A DNA stretch of 64,000 nt from Phoma sp. XZ068 (taxonomy: Eukaryota; Ascomycota; Dothideomycetes; Pleosporales; Didymellaceae), in NCBI GenBank assembly GCA_004835665.1, contig RBKR01000024.1:620001-684000 (forward strand). The letters are read 5' to 3'. Under the pieces are notes generated by a model. The model searched no databases. It was not told the DNA's origin and worked only from the letters and a program-made list of their open reading frames with translations. Numbering within the stretch: the stretch's first letter is position 1; every line of letters starts with the position of its first letter. This document shows positions 52,942-64,000 of the stretch, piece by piece. A program made the position numbers and the translations under genes.

Positions 52942-55900
52942 CTATTTGGCGCAAAACTCGCGTGGGATACCACAGTCCGGGCAACTTTCGCAAGCCTCAA
53001 GCCCTTCCAAATGTATGGCCTCGCCTAAGCGGACTTGTAGCTGCATCATGCCTCCTTTCCTGCACTCCCTCATTATATGCCTAACATAAATGCCACGAAG
53101 GCCGCGTCCTGTACAGAATCCGCGTTTGCCCATCCACCAACCCAGGGCTTCTTTCTTACCTTGCAATTCGTCGTTTTCGTTCCATCCTGATACGGTTGGA
53201 TGTGGTTTGTTGTCAAGACAATCCGGTTGCGAAAAGACCTTAGCCAGTAGAGTATGACAGCCGGACTTCAGGCTGATTTATATGCCGAACATTAAACGTC
53301 CAAATCAACATCTCAAACACGAAGAGTAGTCTAAGCACCAGACCATCGTGAAAGGGTACCCGCTGTTCCATCCAGTGGCGCACAAGATTTTCAGAAGCAG
53401 GGTCTACACCATTCTCGTCGTGTAATCTTGTTGCCAACAGGTTCCCAAGAGCTCGGTCGCTGTAAGCGCAAAGTGCGGCGATTGTTCGCCTTACCACGAC
53501 TTTGTTTTCGCAGTGGCCATCTTTCGATTCTCCAGACTGTAACATCTCTCTCCAGTAGGCTTTCTCTTCCTTACAGTCGGCCTCGTCTAATCTTATACCC
53601 AAGATGACGTCTCCACAGGGACAATTGGTATGGAAACAAAGACTGCAAGCAGAGAATCCATCAAGGAACCGTGGAACGCGTAAGCGCTCCATCCCTTTAA
53701 GTATTCTTCGAGCTTCATCAGAGCTGTCCTGAGAGTGGCATTCCAGAAGTGTATGGTCCGGCTCAGGCTTTCGGGTTATTGCAAAACACAATTGACAGCC
53801 AACGTTTCTCCAACGTGTGAATTCTCTGTCAATGTAATGCAGGCGCGGATAAGACTCAAGGCGATTTTCTCTCTTAGCCTCTTCACACCTTAGCGCTGCT
53901 AAGAGTTCAGCTCGCTCTTGAACGACTTCTGGCCGCTCCAATTGGCTTGGGCGTCCGAAGAGGGGTGAACACTCAGGCCAAGGAATTTTCGGTGCTTGCG
54001 TGTAAAACTGGATCTCTGCCAACTTTGCCCAAGGACCATCTACAACAGCGACGCCATTGTGTTCAATGGCGCTCGCTCTGTCCTCCAGGTCAGTATCGTT
54101 TGTTTCTGCCTGAGAATCGGACTGGCGAAGTCGCTTCGAACCAACTGCACTGTCAATTTTCGTGGCTGATCGTTTTCGTGTCGATTCTGTCTGCGATTGC
54201 CGCGTACGGGTGCCATGACCGCGCCCCTCTGGCTGGACGGCGTCAGTACTATTGCTAGCAAGGACTTTATCCAGCTTCAGAAACCTCTGCCATTCATCGG
54301 ATGCCCATTCGTAAACGCGTAGGAGTGCGGGCTGGAGACTGTCTGGAAAAGCACCATCTAGCCCGTAAGCCATCCCTCTTTGCAGCGGCCGGTGCCCGCT
54401 TTGCCACGCGAACGAGACGTTGATGTCTGCTTCTTTACTTCTATCGTCATGCTGACTGAAGGGGTTCGCAATCTGTTTAACGTGCTTTTCTGTTATTGCA
54501 ATCGACAATTGTCGGTATGTCTGCACATTGAGAGGAAATCCAAGCGTGCTAACTGTTCGCTCTCGGAGGATGCTTGACAGGACGGTTGTTTTCAAAGGCG
54601 CCTTTGGCCTGCTGAGGGAAGAAAACAGAAGCGTACTTTCAGCGTTGGTATCATAGCAGATTCGATAGAGCATACAAGCAAAAGGTCGAATGAACACGAG
54701 GTAACAGTACAGAATCCTGCCTGGCTCTTTTGGAAGAAATCTGACGACCTGGAATTCATTGTTGGTCGTGCGCCGAGCTTTGTGGTGTCGACTAATCAAC
54801 GCCATCTTGCCAGCATAGACACAAACTCCGCGTGTCGTCGAAGCTCCGTTGCAATGCTCCAAGGCGAAAAGCTCAGTGCCTCTCGGCGCTTGTCCACCAA
54901 CAAGATAGACTGACAAGACCAAGAGTCGTGTGATGTGATCGTACAAATCAAGATAACGATGAACAGAAACCATGTCCCAATCGTGGTCCATCATCAGACC
55001 GTTCACAGTTGCTAGGCAAGCTCTTCTAGACAGCTCAAGGTATGCTTCAGCCAGCCCGTTAGCCGGATCGCCTACGAACGAATAGCCAAGAGCAGTGTTG
55101 GAAAGCTTGTCCTGGATTTGATTCAGGTCAAACGAAGGCTGCCAATCATACATCATCTGTTTGCAGATGTCTGTTGCACACTGGATGGTATCATGGCTAA
55201 TCTTTCGGAATTGATCCATGGAGAGATCTAGACCCGCCCAAGACACCGTGTCAGCGTCTGAACTCCAAGTCACACGAAAAGACGGCCCATCTGTTCGACT
55301 GATTGCTCGTCCATAGTTTCTTAGGCTCAAAAGCTCGTCCATTGGTGCATGTGATCCAAGGCACATCTTGGTTCTGCGCACTTTATTGAGCAAGTCTAGC
55401 TGATTGTACCGGGGCCGTGCTGACCAATTTATATACTGATGACCAAACCGAGGAAGCGTAGACTCGATGGCGAGGAGACGGATGCAGTAAATTAACGCCG
55501 ACAGCTTTGATGTATAGTTTGAAGCCCTCTCAAAAGTCAAGCCATCAGCTGAAATTCCGAGAACACCACTAAAGTATATCAAAAGAGTCGAAGAAGAGTT
55601 GCCATCTTCATATTCTTCAGTTGTTAGGAAATGTGCGAAGCGCAGCATCAGATCGTTTAGCGCTTCTTCGATCCTCAGGGTTGTCTTCTCTTCTGTCATT
55701 GTCACAGCCCCAGCCTCTTTGGGGCTACTGACAGGTCTGCCACTGAGGAAGCCAGCCAGACACTTTTTGGTCTTTGTTAGGTCGCAGAAGGCTACGTTAA
55801 GCTCGCGGTCTGGTAGATTAGACTCAAAGTCGCTCAGATCCTGCTCAAAGTTGTCCTCAGACAAGTATTCGCTACTGTCGCTGCTGACGGAAATGTGGTC

Positions 55901-57105
55901 ACTCTCGATGCCTTCCTCGTCTTCGGCTTCCGTATCACCCTGCCCTCTCGGAGTAGTTCCCGCTGCTGCCCCTTGGCTTCTAGTCCTGTACGGGCTCTCT
56001 AAAGGGTATGTGGACCATACATCGTCTTCCCACACTTGTGCAAGGGCTTCAATTTCGCGTTCTGTGGGTGATCTCTTCAGCAGTCGATGCCTGGCTTCCT
56101 GGCTCATCCTCCACAGACGGAAGCAGAAGCACACGCATCTCTTCATCAACCTCTGATAGCTGTTGGATGTGCTCTCGCGCCCAACTAATTCAAAAGGAGC
56201 TTTGTATGGTCGATCAACGCACTGGCTGCGTAGCCAGCATCGTATGGATACATCCGTGTGTTTGACTGTGTCTTCGCACTGGCCAAATACACGACCTAGA
56301 GCAGCGACCATAAGCGCTAGCCTTTGCTCATCGGCCTTGCAGCTGTGTGGATCCGTACCGTCGTAGCTACCTAGAAACAGATCCTGCCCAACTTGGGGCA
56401 TCTGCGCTAGCTTCACGAGAATCTTCCGATCTGCACCAGCGAAAGTTTGCGCCCATCCAGTACGCCGCATCCAGTTCGTGTTGAGAGCCATGTCGGTGCT
56501 ACCGGTGTCTGTGACCGACGTTTTGTACTTAATTATGAGATGATCTCGCTCTTCACGATGCAACGCTTCGAGGCGAAGAAGCCGTGGCATGGAATCCTGA
56601 AGCAAGCTGTCGTCAAGAATCTGAACGGACGGACGATCTGGCTTCACGATCCAGTATCCGGCTGCACTGTGCCATCCCCAGCTTTGCAGCGACAGACCGC
56701 TGACCACGTGGTCGTAAAGCCACGTTGGTGATTTCCGCTTCACTCCATGGTTCTTGGACAAATGGCGACTCAGTACTTCGTGGCTAGTGGTCTTCAACCA
56801 GCAGTGCTTGCAGGCAACGCCGGGCTGCACTCGGAGATGCGGGTGTGGAGTAGATCCATCTGGGCGGAGGCGCAAGGCTTCCGGTCCTAAGAACGTGTAG
56901 GACGCAAGAGACGCGTCAGCTCTTTTGTAGTCGATTTGGGCACGTCATGCTTCTCGGCGAGGTGATTTGCGACAGCAGTTGGAGAGTCACCAAGCGCAAA
57001 TCTGCAGGCGCGACAGATAATAACCGGCTCTGGCTCATTCATGAAGAGCCCATGTCTTGCGAGATGTTCTCTTACATTTTCGGGACGATGGTTTACGTCA
57101 GGCAT
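52942..57105 (-). pseudogene. Large OrsD-type C2H2 protein with recombinase-like core, two frameshifts
   Basis: The probable start is ATG 57105 (MPDVNHRPENVREHL). The first C2H2 unit (CRACRF..ANHLAEKH) ends in KELTRLLRPT. A one-base loss moves the frame to FLGPEALRLRPDGSTPHPH, then the second C2H2 unit (CKHCWL..SRHLSKNH) and an open frame of about 1200 codons to a stop at 53240-53242. The middle has an acidic linker (HISVSSDSSEYLSEDNFEQ) and a domain with GGQAPRGTELFALEH, TYRQLSIAITEKHV and WQSGHRPLQRGMAYG. Their order (Arg, then Arg, then GH and Tyr) resembles tyrosine recombinases. A Cys-rich end (CQLCFAITRKPEPDHTLLEC; CSLCFHTNCPCGD) follows. A further segment (LGWWMGKRGFC..CPDCGIPREFC, 52942-53166) lies in another frame. 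Such proteins are known next to RecQ-like helicases in fungi; no helicase is seen here. The recombinase assignment is inference. Confidence 0.6.
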
Positions 57106-57635
57106 TGTTCTGTCGATGGCCCTGCATGAAAAACAGAACGACAAACTAAATAGAACAAAAAGGCGATACAGACGCGCATCCGAGGAAGGACTGGCAGGAG
57201 ACGCTGCAAGCCGTTGAGATGCAATCGTCAAGTGGTTTCTGAGGGGGTTGGGGTGGTTTTCGAAGGGGTCTGGCCCGAGCGCGATCGCAATTTCCCAAAA
57301 GGGTTTAGTTTTGGAGTGGGGTGTGTTCCGTGTCGCCGTACCTGAGTAGGCCAGAACGTTACATCGCAAGGTTCCAAATCTTTGTGGACGCAGCTTTGTT
57401 CACAAGGATGCGGGTGAAAACAAGGCAGAAGGGCTCACGGAAGCAAGTGCAATGGCTGCTGCTAGCCGCGATATCATGGTGACTCTTCGATGACCTGATA
57501 GCGAGAAGACGGATGAGTTGGATGATCAGGGAATGGGTTCAAACGCGTCTTTGTCGGGGCAGGGTAGCGTTGCGCTAATGATATGCTCGTAGACTAAGAC
57601 TACGTCATTTGCTCTGCAGTTCAGAACTCCTCCCC
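57106..57635. other. Upstream region of the large OrsD-type gene
   Basis: Contains the presumed leader of the OrsD-type gene and the 3' flank of the AAA remnant. No further gene is supported. Confidence 0.35.
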
Positions 57636-58690
57636 TCAGCTACAAAACGCATTAATACTAGCATCAGACAGCGTATGACTCCCACCCGCACATCTATACC
57701 CACTAGCCTGCTTAATCCACTGATACCCCATCGGACACGGTCCCAATACCTTCAGTTCCTTCTCCCTTTCCATCTCCTTTCTGTCGCTCTTTCTCAATAG
57801 CCGCTAACTCCTCGTCGCGACGTCGCCTCTCCAGTCGAGCTACAATGCGCGCTTGCTCGCGGAAACGTCGCTCTTCTTCATCGGCAGCGGCCTTTTCCGC
57901 GCGGATGAACTCTTTGATGCGCTCTTCGTACTATCGCTTCTCTTCTTGCACACGACGGAACTCGCACTCTTTTGCGACCATGGCGTGTTTGTCGCGTTCT
58001 AGTTGCTCCCATACTTCGTCGGAGACGCCAGAGTCACGCTTGGCTTTGAAGATGGAGTCGAGAGGGTCTTTGGCTCGGCTCCTGGTTCAGACCTCTTCTC
58101 GGTTGGCTTTGGTCTGTCTTCTTGCTTGTTCGTGTTGGTCGCTCCCAGTGGCGGGGCAGTGTTCGTGGCGAAACCTGGGCCTTGCGCAGTTGGTGGGGTA
58201 TCATGTTGTGTCTGTGAACGTGGTATTGATTGTGAGGGCCTTTGTCTATCGAATCGATTTGTGCCTGCAGCGGCGTTTCGTCGTGAACGTTCATCTAACA
58301 TCTCCCCCATGACGTGGATGACGATTGTTTCCGTGAATACGAGCCTAGTGATTGGAGGTACAGCGGTAGAAATGAGTGCCTGGAACATGCTCTTGGTCAG
58401 GGATTTAACGTCGCGGGCGTTACCCCATGATTCCAGTAGTGACAACCTATGAAGAGACTGCAGTAGCCGTTGCCGTAATTGCGCTGAGGGCGGGTCGACG
58501 ACCGAGAGGTCAAGTGGTGCTTTTCTTGTTCTTTAAATCTGCGAGAACCTTGATAAGAAGCTCCAGACACGTCTCTGGTTCAATATGTTTGAACATAACT
58601 GTGTTCAAGAAAATCCACCTTCAAGGAACTTGCTCTGAGCACCAGACTTATTTCGATTGCCACACCACGCGGCAACGCGCCTTTACGAGC
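57636..58690 (-). pseudogene. C-terminal remnant of a CbxX/SpoVK-type AAA ATPase
   Basis: In shifting minus-strand frames the order is FKHIEPETCLELLIKVLADLK, DLSVVDPPSAQLRQRL, then LLESWGNARDVKSLTKSMFQ (the helical lid of an AAA module with its Gly-Asn-Ala-Arg sensor segment), TETIVIHVMGEMLDERSRRN, a Pro/Gln/Thr-rich linker, DSIFKAKRDSGVSDEVWEQL, a long charged coiled coil (EERIKEFIRAEKAAADEEER, ERRRRDEELAAIEKERQ) and the closing LGPCPMGYQWIKQASGYRC and AGGSHTLSDAS. I know this end arrangement from large fungal proteins with several CbxX/CfqX AAA modules. No Walker A or B is present here. There are at least three frame changes and one TAG (EEKR-stop-YEER), so it is a 5'-truncated pseudogene. 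Confidence 0.7.
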
Positions 58691-59035
58691 CTCAGGACAA
58701 CGATTCACATATGAGACTTCAAGTGCGGCACAGAAACTAGGGCAACGATATCAGGGACGCAAAAACAGGCAGGCACGTTATTTCTAGAGACGAACTGGAC
58801 ATAGTTGTAGATACAAGCAGGACAACGGCAGGCCTCTGGGGACAGATGGCTTTTTTGAGCAGACCTTGAAGCGGTGCAGATTTATGTTCAAATCCTGTCC
58901 GCTATCTGCCACATGTGTCACTCCAGGAATAGCTGCACGGTGCGCGACGGAGACCGAGTAGAACTGGATCCAATCCAAGTCAGTCGTATGTCAGGCACTA
59001 TAGAGCATTGACAGATTGAAGCGGATAGCCTCGGT
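58691..59035. other. Interval without a supported gene
   Basis: No ORF or motif was found between the AAA remnant and the transporter stop codon. Confidence 0.35.
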
Positions 59036-60802
59036 TCATGATGTCATAAGCATATGCTGTGTAGCTGTCTCTGTCTTTGCGAATCGCCATGGTTTGATCT
59101 TTCGCTCGAATAATTCATCCAGCTCAGCGGCGGAGCGGCTAGAAATCCGTTAGCACCAGTCAATGCTTGGATTAGAAGCATGTATGAACACACCCTTTCG
59201 TTTCCGGAATCAGGAACCAGATGCCAGCAGCGAATGGGAGTCCGACTCCGGCATAGAACCAACCTGTCTTATAGCCCCAATTCCACTCATTAGCATTCGT
59301 CATATAAGGCACAAGTATATTCATCGCAACACCGGCCACGCATGTGCATGCAGCACCAAAGCCAGCGGTGTAAGGTCGAAGCCGTTGCGAGGAGATTTCT
59401 CCAATGTAAGCCCACCCCGCGGCACCATTCGCAGTCAATCCGACATCTGCAGCATACGTGAGTATTTCACGAACAAGTCCAGATAGACGCCGACTTACTC
59501 CAACAACATGCAAAGAACACGAACAAGTAGTCTGTTGCTCGGACTTTCGTTGCGACACCTAGAATTCCGATGCACACACATGCAACCCAACACATTGTGG
59601 TGCCGGTACAAGCGATCCACCTTCGACCCAGTTGATCCGCGACCAGAACTGTCAATAACACGGTCGCAATGTTAAGAGACGACGTGATGCACTTGATCTT
59701 GAAGGGATCGGAAAGTCCTGCTTGCTGGAAGAAGTAGGCTCCAAATGTCCCGAACAGTGTGAGCCCAATGAATTGTTGCGACATGTTCGTCCACAGAGAT
59801 ATCAGCGTGTGCATACCATCTGTGCCGCGGAAGATGGCGGTCCAGTATTCGCGATGTTGTTGAGCTGCCAGCTCGCGCTCGTGCTCCAGCGCGAGGACAA
59901 GCAGCTGGACCTGATGGTCGACGTCATAGCCCGAAATTTTCCCATTAAGTTTGTGAAGCTCCTTTTTTTGCATGTTCGATCTTGTTCGCGTTGACACACC
60001 AAGCCGGGCTTTCGGGTAGGAACAGGTAGATGATAAGCATGAGGCCGATCTGAGCCCACTGTGTAAAGATCGGCTCAAGCCAGTGATGTGGTTTCTCTCT
60101 GGCCATGGTTTGTAGAGCGATGTAAGCAAAAAAACGAGCCTACAGTCCACCAGAAGCTGTAACACATAAGTAAGCTGCCCCTGATGCGGACAGGAGCAAC
60201 CTCGGCTATGTAAGTTGGTAGCGTAGACTGCAAACAACCTACACCAACGCCAGCAAGCAACTTGGCAACGAGCCAGACTTCCCATCTGCGCGCGACTGAC
60301 TCGACGATGATACTGACCGCCAGAATGAACCAGTACGTAAACATCGCAACCTTCCTCCCATAACGACTTGATAGGAACGGGAGGGTTGTCATGCCAATAA
60401 TCTGGCCCGCGGATTGCGTACAACTCCAGCCAACTAGGATGGGGGACTCGAGGTACAAAACACCTTTTGCGTTGATCTTTGTGGCGAATGTCTGTACAAA
60501 ACCTTTGTTCGCTATGACGCTGGCGTTCATTCTACGCGATGAAAATTAGTGCTGCGCGGAAATACAGCCTATGCTCTGACGAACCCGATCTGATATCCAT
60601 CCGTGGCGGCACTGAAGGCGGCTGCAAAACAGGCGAGGGTGGCCCACTTGAAAGTCTTGACGGTCTCCCATGGGGTCAAATGCTCTTAGCCTGATGTCGC
60701 CTGGCCGCGGGCAGCAGCTTCATACACAAGATCTTTGGGGTTGATATGCTTGTCGTAACTTGCCACGTGTTGGACAGTATTGATTGACTTCTCAGTTGCC
60801 AT
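59036..60802 (-). pseudogene. MFS sugar transporter (probable rhamnose/hexose type), broken
   Basis: Four exons (60802-60585, 60531-59499, 59446-59194, 59138-59036) fit introns of 53, 52 and 55 nt. The protein starts MATEKSINTVQHVASYDKHI. It shows the usual sugar-porter marks: ATDGYQIGMNAS, SSRYGRKVAMFTYW, AKLLAGVGVGCLQSTLP, FLPESPAWCV, a central loop, ADQLGRRW, GAAGWAYIGEISSQRLRPYT, and PETKGRSAAELDELFERK with a short tail ending LMTS. Three defects are visible. Codon 39 is TAA (SG-stop-EHLTPWE, CAA would give Gln). A run of seven T breaks GSFFAYIAL. A run of seven A breaks HAKKELHKL. Both runs need one base fewer. The gene lies next to a GH78 rhamnosidase on the same strand, which suggests import of the released sugar. 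Confidence 0.82.
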
Positions 60803-61493
60803 GTCGTAGGGCTGCATGGGAGAGTGACCAGATGATGGTTTCTATCGTTGGTATATCGTGTTGAATTTCGCGCCTTCTTATAGAGCACAGTGTCCGGACA
60901 AGCAACCTACCTGGCTGGTCATGAGCTCATGGCCTCGAGCCACCAAATTGTGGAGGAACGCCGCATTCCTACGAGAATTTCGCTTCGGCATAAGAAAGAC
61001 CGAGATATCTTCAGCGGCTGATAGAAAGCCCTATGAGGTTGCTAGGTGACTGTTGAGCCAAAGCGGGGAAATCCTGGGGTTAGCATGGGGAGTTGAAGCT
61101 AAGCCAAAGGAGTCACTGCTGCCGAACCCGAGCCCGAGCCCATCATATGCATACGTGTGATCAAAGGGCGGCAGTGAATGGGAAAATCGATAGCGCCATA
61201 CTGTCTCCCGCAGCTGAAAATCCCAGGCATGAGTCATGTACTGTGCCCTCGCGGTCCGCGTCATCGTGGCACGTTTGATGCTCGAAGAGAAGGCATATCA
61301 CGCAGGCCAGGAATAAAATCACAGCATATGCCATCTTATGAGCCCGTGTGGATTATTGCCATGCGACCAATTCACGCTGAGTATTAGCTCGAATCTGGAG
61401 GCGACCTAGAAATTGGCACATGTTGTGCAAGTAGGGACTAGCTTCAGGACTGATATTTCTTTCGAGTCAACACATGCGTTGAAAATGGTCCAG
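60803..61493. other. Intergenic region between rhamnosidase and transporter
   Basis: This 691-base interval holds the transporter promoter and the rhamnosidase 3' end. No clear motif or ORF of its own was recognised. Confidence 0.4.
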
Positions 61494-64000
61494 CTAAGAC
61501 TTTGATTTCAGTGGCTCTACAGGCCACATGTAGTTTGCCGCAAATGTAGTGTGAAAGTCCCAGTCACCATGAGTCATAAGTAGATCCTTCTGCGTGTCGC
61601 CCTCTGGTATAACTAGCTCTACTGTCACGCCGTATGGAACCGACATCGTCAAGTCGAAAAGCTCATTCGAATTTTCGATCTTGGTCCTAGTCCAAGAACA
61701 TGAGACTGTACCATACGGCGTTTCGTGAGAAGCAGAAGCACTGGTAAATGAGGCGCCGATGGATGGCTCGATTCTGCAGCGTGTCCACCCAGGCGACAGT
61801 CGTCGCAACCCTGCGACTCGTTCGTATATAAACTTCGCAATCGCTCCGTACGCGTAGTGGTTGAAGGACGTCATTTCGCCAGGGTTAACACTGCCGTCTG
61901 GTAGCATGCTATCCCAACGCTCCCAAACGGTTGTTGCACCCATCTTGACGGCGTACAACCACGATGGGCAGTTTTGTTCCAGTAGCATTGCGTATGCCAC
62001 TTGCACATGCCCAGTACTCGCGAGTGCCTCGCATATGTAAGGTGTGGCGGCGAATCCTGTAGCAATCTTAAAGTTGTTCTTTCGTACCAGCTCAACAAGC
62101 CTTCTGCTTGCACGAGTGCGCTGTGTGGAATTTAAAATGTTGAAACATATTGCGACAGCATACGATGCTTGTGTATCGGAGACGATTCTGCCGTTCGAAG
62201 TAATGTACTCATCACTGAATTGGGAACGCGCCGTCTGGACCTGTAGACGGTACTGCGCGGCCTCGGTAGTATATCCTAGGATCTCAGATATGCGATCCAT
62301 CAGCTCGAGACTATGTATAAGAAACATGTTTGCGATCATTTTTGCGTCAGTGTGGGATTTCCATGGTGCGTCTGGTGGCGCCACAGGGTCAAGCCAATCC
62401 TTACACATGTCAGCTTTCTCTCAAGGCGGGCTTGTCTCGCTGCTCGCAGACTTACTCCAAGCTGGAAGACTGACTCATCCCACAAATGTGTCGCACCGTA
62501 TTGATTCCTTGGTAGTACCCTCAACCACGTCACCATGCTCTGATACTGACGAGCCAGAATGGCCACATCTCCGCTTTCTTCATACAGCGCCCACGGTGCC
62601 AGGATGGTAACATCGTGCCAAATAGCACAAGGTACTCTTCTACACCAGACAGGATCTACGATGGTCGTGTTTGGGCTGACCATTGGTGGGACTCCTCCCA
62701 AGACCGCTTGATCATACACAACGTCTACTAGCCAGTTTGAAAGCATACCGATGCAGTCATAGATCAGGACTGCAGTGGGCGCAAATAGAGCTAGGTCACC
62801 AGACCAGCCCAGTCGTTCATCGCGCTGAGGACAGTCTGTTGGTACGGACAAGAAATTGCCGCGCATGCCCCAACAGATGTTTTTGTACAATTGGTTCAGA
62901 AGTGGATCGGATGAAGCGAAAGTCCCTGCACTTTGCATCTCGGTATGACATGCTACAGCCTCGAGGTCCGAGAGATGTAAAACGCCGGGCCAATCATCGA
63001 CTTGAACATATCGAAACCCGTGAAAGGTGAAACGTGGTTCGTAGGACTCGTGCTGAGGACCTCCGCGCAGGCTGTACGTGTCCACGGCCATACAATCACG
63101 CAGTGGTCGAGTGCACAACTCGCCGTGTTCCAAGACTTCTGCATGTCTGATCACGACACGGTGACCTCTCGGTCCGTCCAGATTTCTGAGCCGGACATAG
63201 CCAACAAGGTTCTGACCGAAGTCAACGATGGTTTTTCCGGCAGGGCTAAGCTTCAGAGATGCTGGCTGTATCACCTCGACGCGTTTGACAGGGCCACTGG
63301 TTCCAGCTGCCAACAAAGTGGTTGATGGCAGCATTGTCAACCTCCTGACGTCAGTCCATTCGTCATCGTTGACCGCGCCTGGAGATGACCAATTCAAGAT
63401 TTCGAACGTTGCGTCGTACTTTTCGCCGTCGTATAATTCCGCAAGGCGGATAGGTCCCCTGGCAGCTCTCCACCCCGGACCCGATGTGACACGCTCTGTC
63501 GAGCCGTCGGTGTACGTAATCTCGAGCTGGGCCATCAGAGATGAGTGAGGGCCCCAAATTCCGCGGTGACCTCCCTCCCAGCCAAGCCGTCCACAGAACC
63601 AGCCCTCAGCTAGACGGACTCCGAGACAATTTTTCATGGTGGATCGCAACATGGACGTGACATCGTAAGTCTGGTATTGCAGCCTTCCATCGTATGCTGT
63701 CCAGCCTGGAGCGAGGAAATAATCTCCAACACGTGCACCGTTGATTTCTGCTTCGTACACTCCTTGAGATGTGATGTAAAGTCGCGCTGAGATCACAACG
63801 CTGTGGGGAAAGAACTCTTGGCGGAAGAGGACTCCACTACATGGCCCACAGGTCTCGCCAGCCCAAGGCGCAGCAATACGTTCACAAGACCAGTCAGTAC
63901 GCTCAAGGAGACCAACTTCGAGGATTGTTGGGTCGCTCCAATCTGTAAAGATCCCATCTACAGTTCGCGACCTTACACGAATAGACACTCGTTGGCGCGA
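61494..64000 (-). CDS. Alpha-L-rhamnosidase, GH78, 5' end beyond window
   Basis: Two exons are visible: from the window edge to 62456, and 62399-61494, joined by a 56-nt intron (GTAAGT..GTGTAAG) as SVFQLG-DWLDPVAPPD. The visible part is about 835 residues. The frame is open to base 64000 (..QRVSIRVRSRT), so the start and any signal peptide lie outside. N-terminal beta domains (LYITSQGVYEAEINGARVGD, LAPGWTAYDGRLQYQTYDV) precede the (alpha/alpha)6 barrel. Catalytic-region motifs are present: PTDCPQRDERLGWSGD, with the general-acid Glu in DERLGW, and GATTVWERWDSM, with the second Glu. FNHYAYGAIAKFIYERVAGL and the C-terminal beta domain complete it. It should release terminal alpha-L-rhamnose from plant polysaccharides or glycosides. 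It is neighboured by a sugar transporter. Confidence 0.93.

Noticed and set aside
56887..56943. Possible 57-nt intron (GTGCCC..TTCTTAG) joining the two halves of the OrsD-type gene
   Set aside because: Removing it leaves the wrong frame and deletes the KELTRLLRP segment that fits the family; a one-base loss explains the data better.

Overview
The window is genomic DNA of a filamentous ascomycete (Pezizomycotina). Dothideomycetes fit best, but that is an inference from family content. The evidence is many 46-91 nt GT-AG introns that rejoin reading frames exactly, fungal-only families (OrsD-type C2H2 modules, DUF7924-type proteins, hybrid histidine kinase, LYS12), and typical fungal transposons (a Tad1/I-like LINE, Fot1/pogo, Tc1/mariner). 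No rRNA, tRNA, telomere repeat or CRISPR array was seen.

Layout. 1-1.5 kb: decayed OrsD-like module and a LYS12 (homoisocitrate dehydrogenase) pseudogene. 2.1-3.5 kb: fungal membrane protein of unknown role. 4.0-5.7 kb: a repeat-family ORF with a RIP-like stop pattern. 6.0-8.6 kb: divergent pair of a secreted Gly/Leu/Pro-rich protein (one internal stop) and a subtilase truncated before its catalytic serine. 8.9-11.0 kb: hybrid histidine kinase. 11.7-12.0 kb: LINE fossil. 14.1-19.9 kb: apparently intact two-ORF LINE. 22.4-23.4 kb: Aurora-kinase pseudogene with an internal tandem repeat. 24-29.6 kb: no convincing gene. 29.6-31.1 kb: frameshifted gene of unknown function. 33.4-36.0 kb: three-exon gene joining a zinc-binding segment to an HSPA12/Hsp70-like ATPase. 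36.1-37.3 kb: 5'-truncated LINE. 37.5-39.6 kb: Fot/pogo element A. 41.2-44.8 kb: divergent pair of a hypothetical protein and a DUF7924/PD-(D/E)XK-like protein. 45.1 kb: OrsD fragment. 46.5-47.2 kb: C2H2 protein. 47.4-49.5 kb: Fot/pogo element B. 50.0-50.4 kb: 83-residue three-exon gene. 50.4-51.5 kb: Fot/pogo element C. 51.5-52.8 kb: Tc1/mariner element. 52.9-57.1 kb: large OrsD/recombinase-like gene. 57.6-58.7 kb: remnant of a CbxX/SpoVK-type AAA protein. 59.0-64 kb: MFS sugar transporter beside a GH78 alpha-L-rhamnosidase.

Overall this is an accessory, repeat-rich region in which many gene-like segments are broken. The damage ranges from single stops often explained by C-to-T changes, through one-base homopolymer or dinucleotide slips, to truncations. 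The clearest intact genes are the histidine kinase, the HSPA12-like gene, the 83-aa gene, the GH78 (visible part) and the LINE ORFs. The GH78 and MFS pair looks like a rhamnoside-use module whose transporter is damaged. The most unusual items are the zinc-finger/HSPA12 fusion, the common terminal layout of the three Fot/pogo elements, and the repeated OrsD modules.
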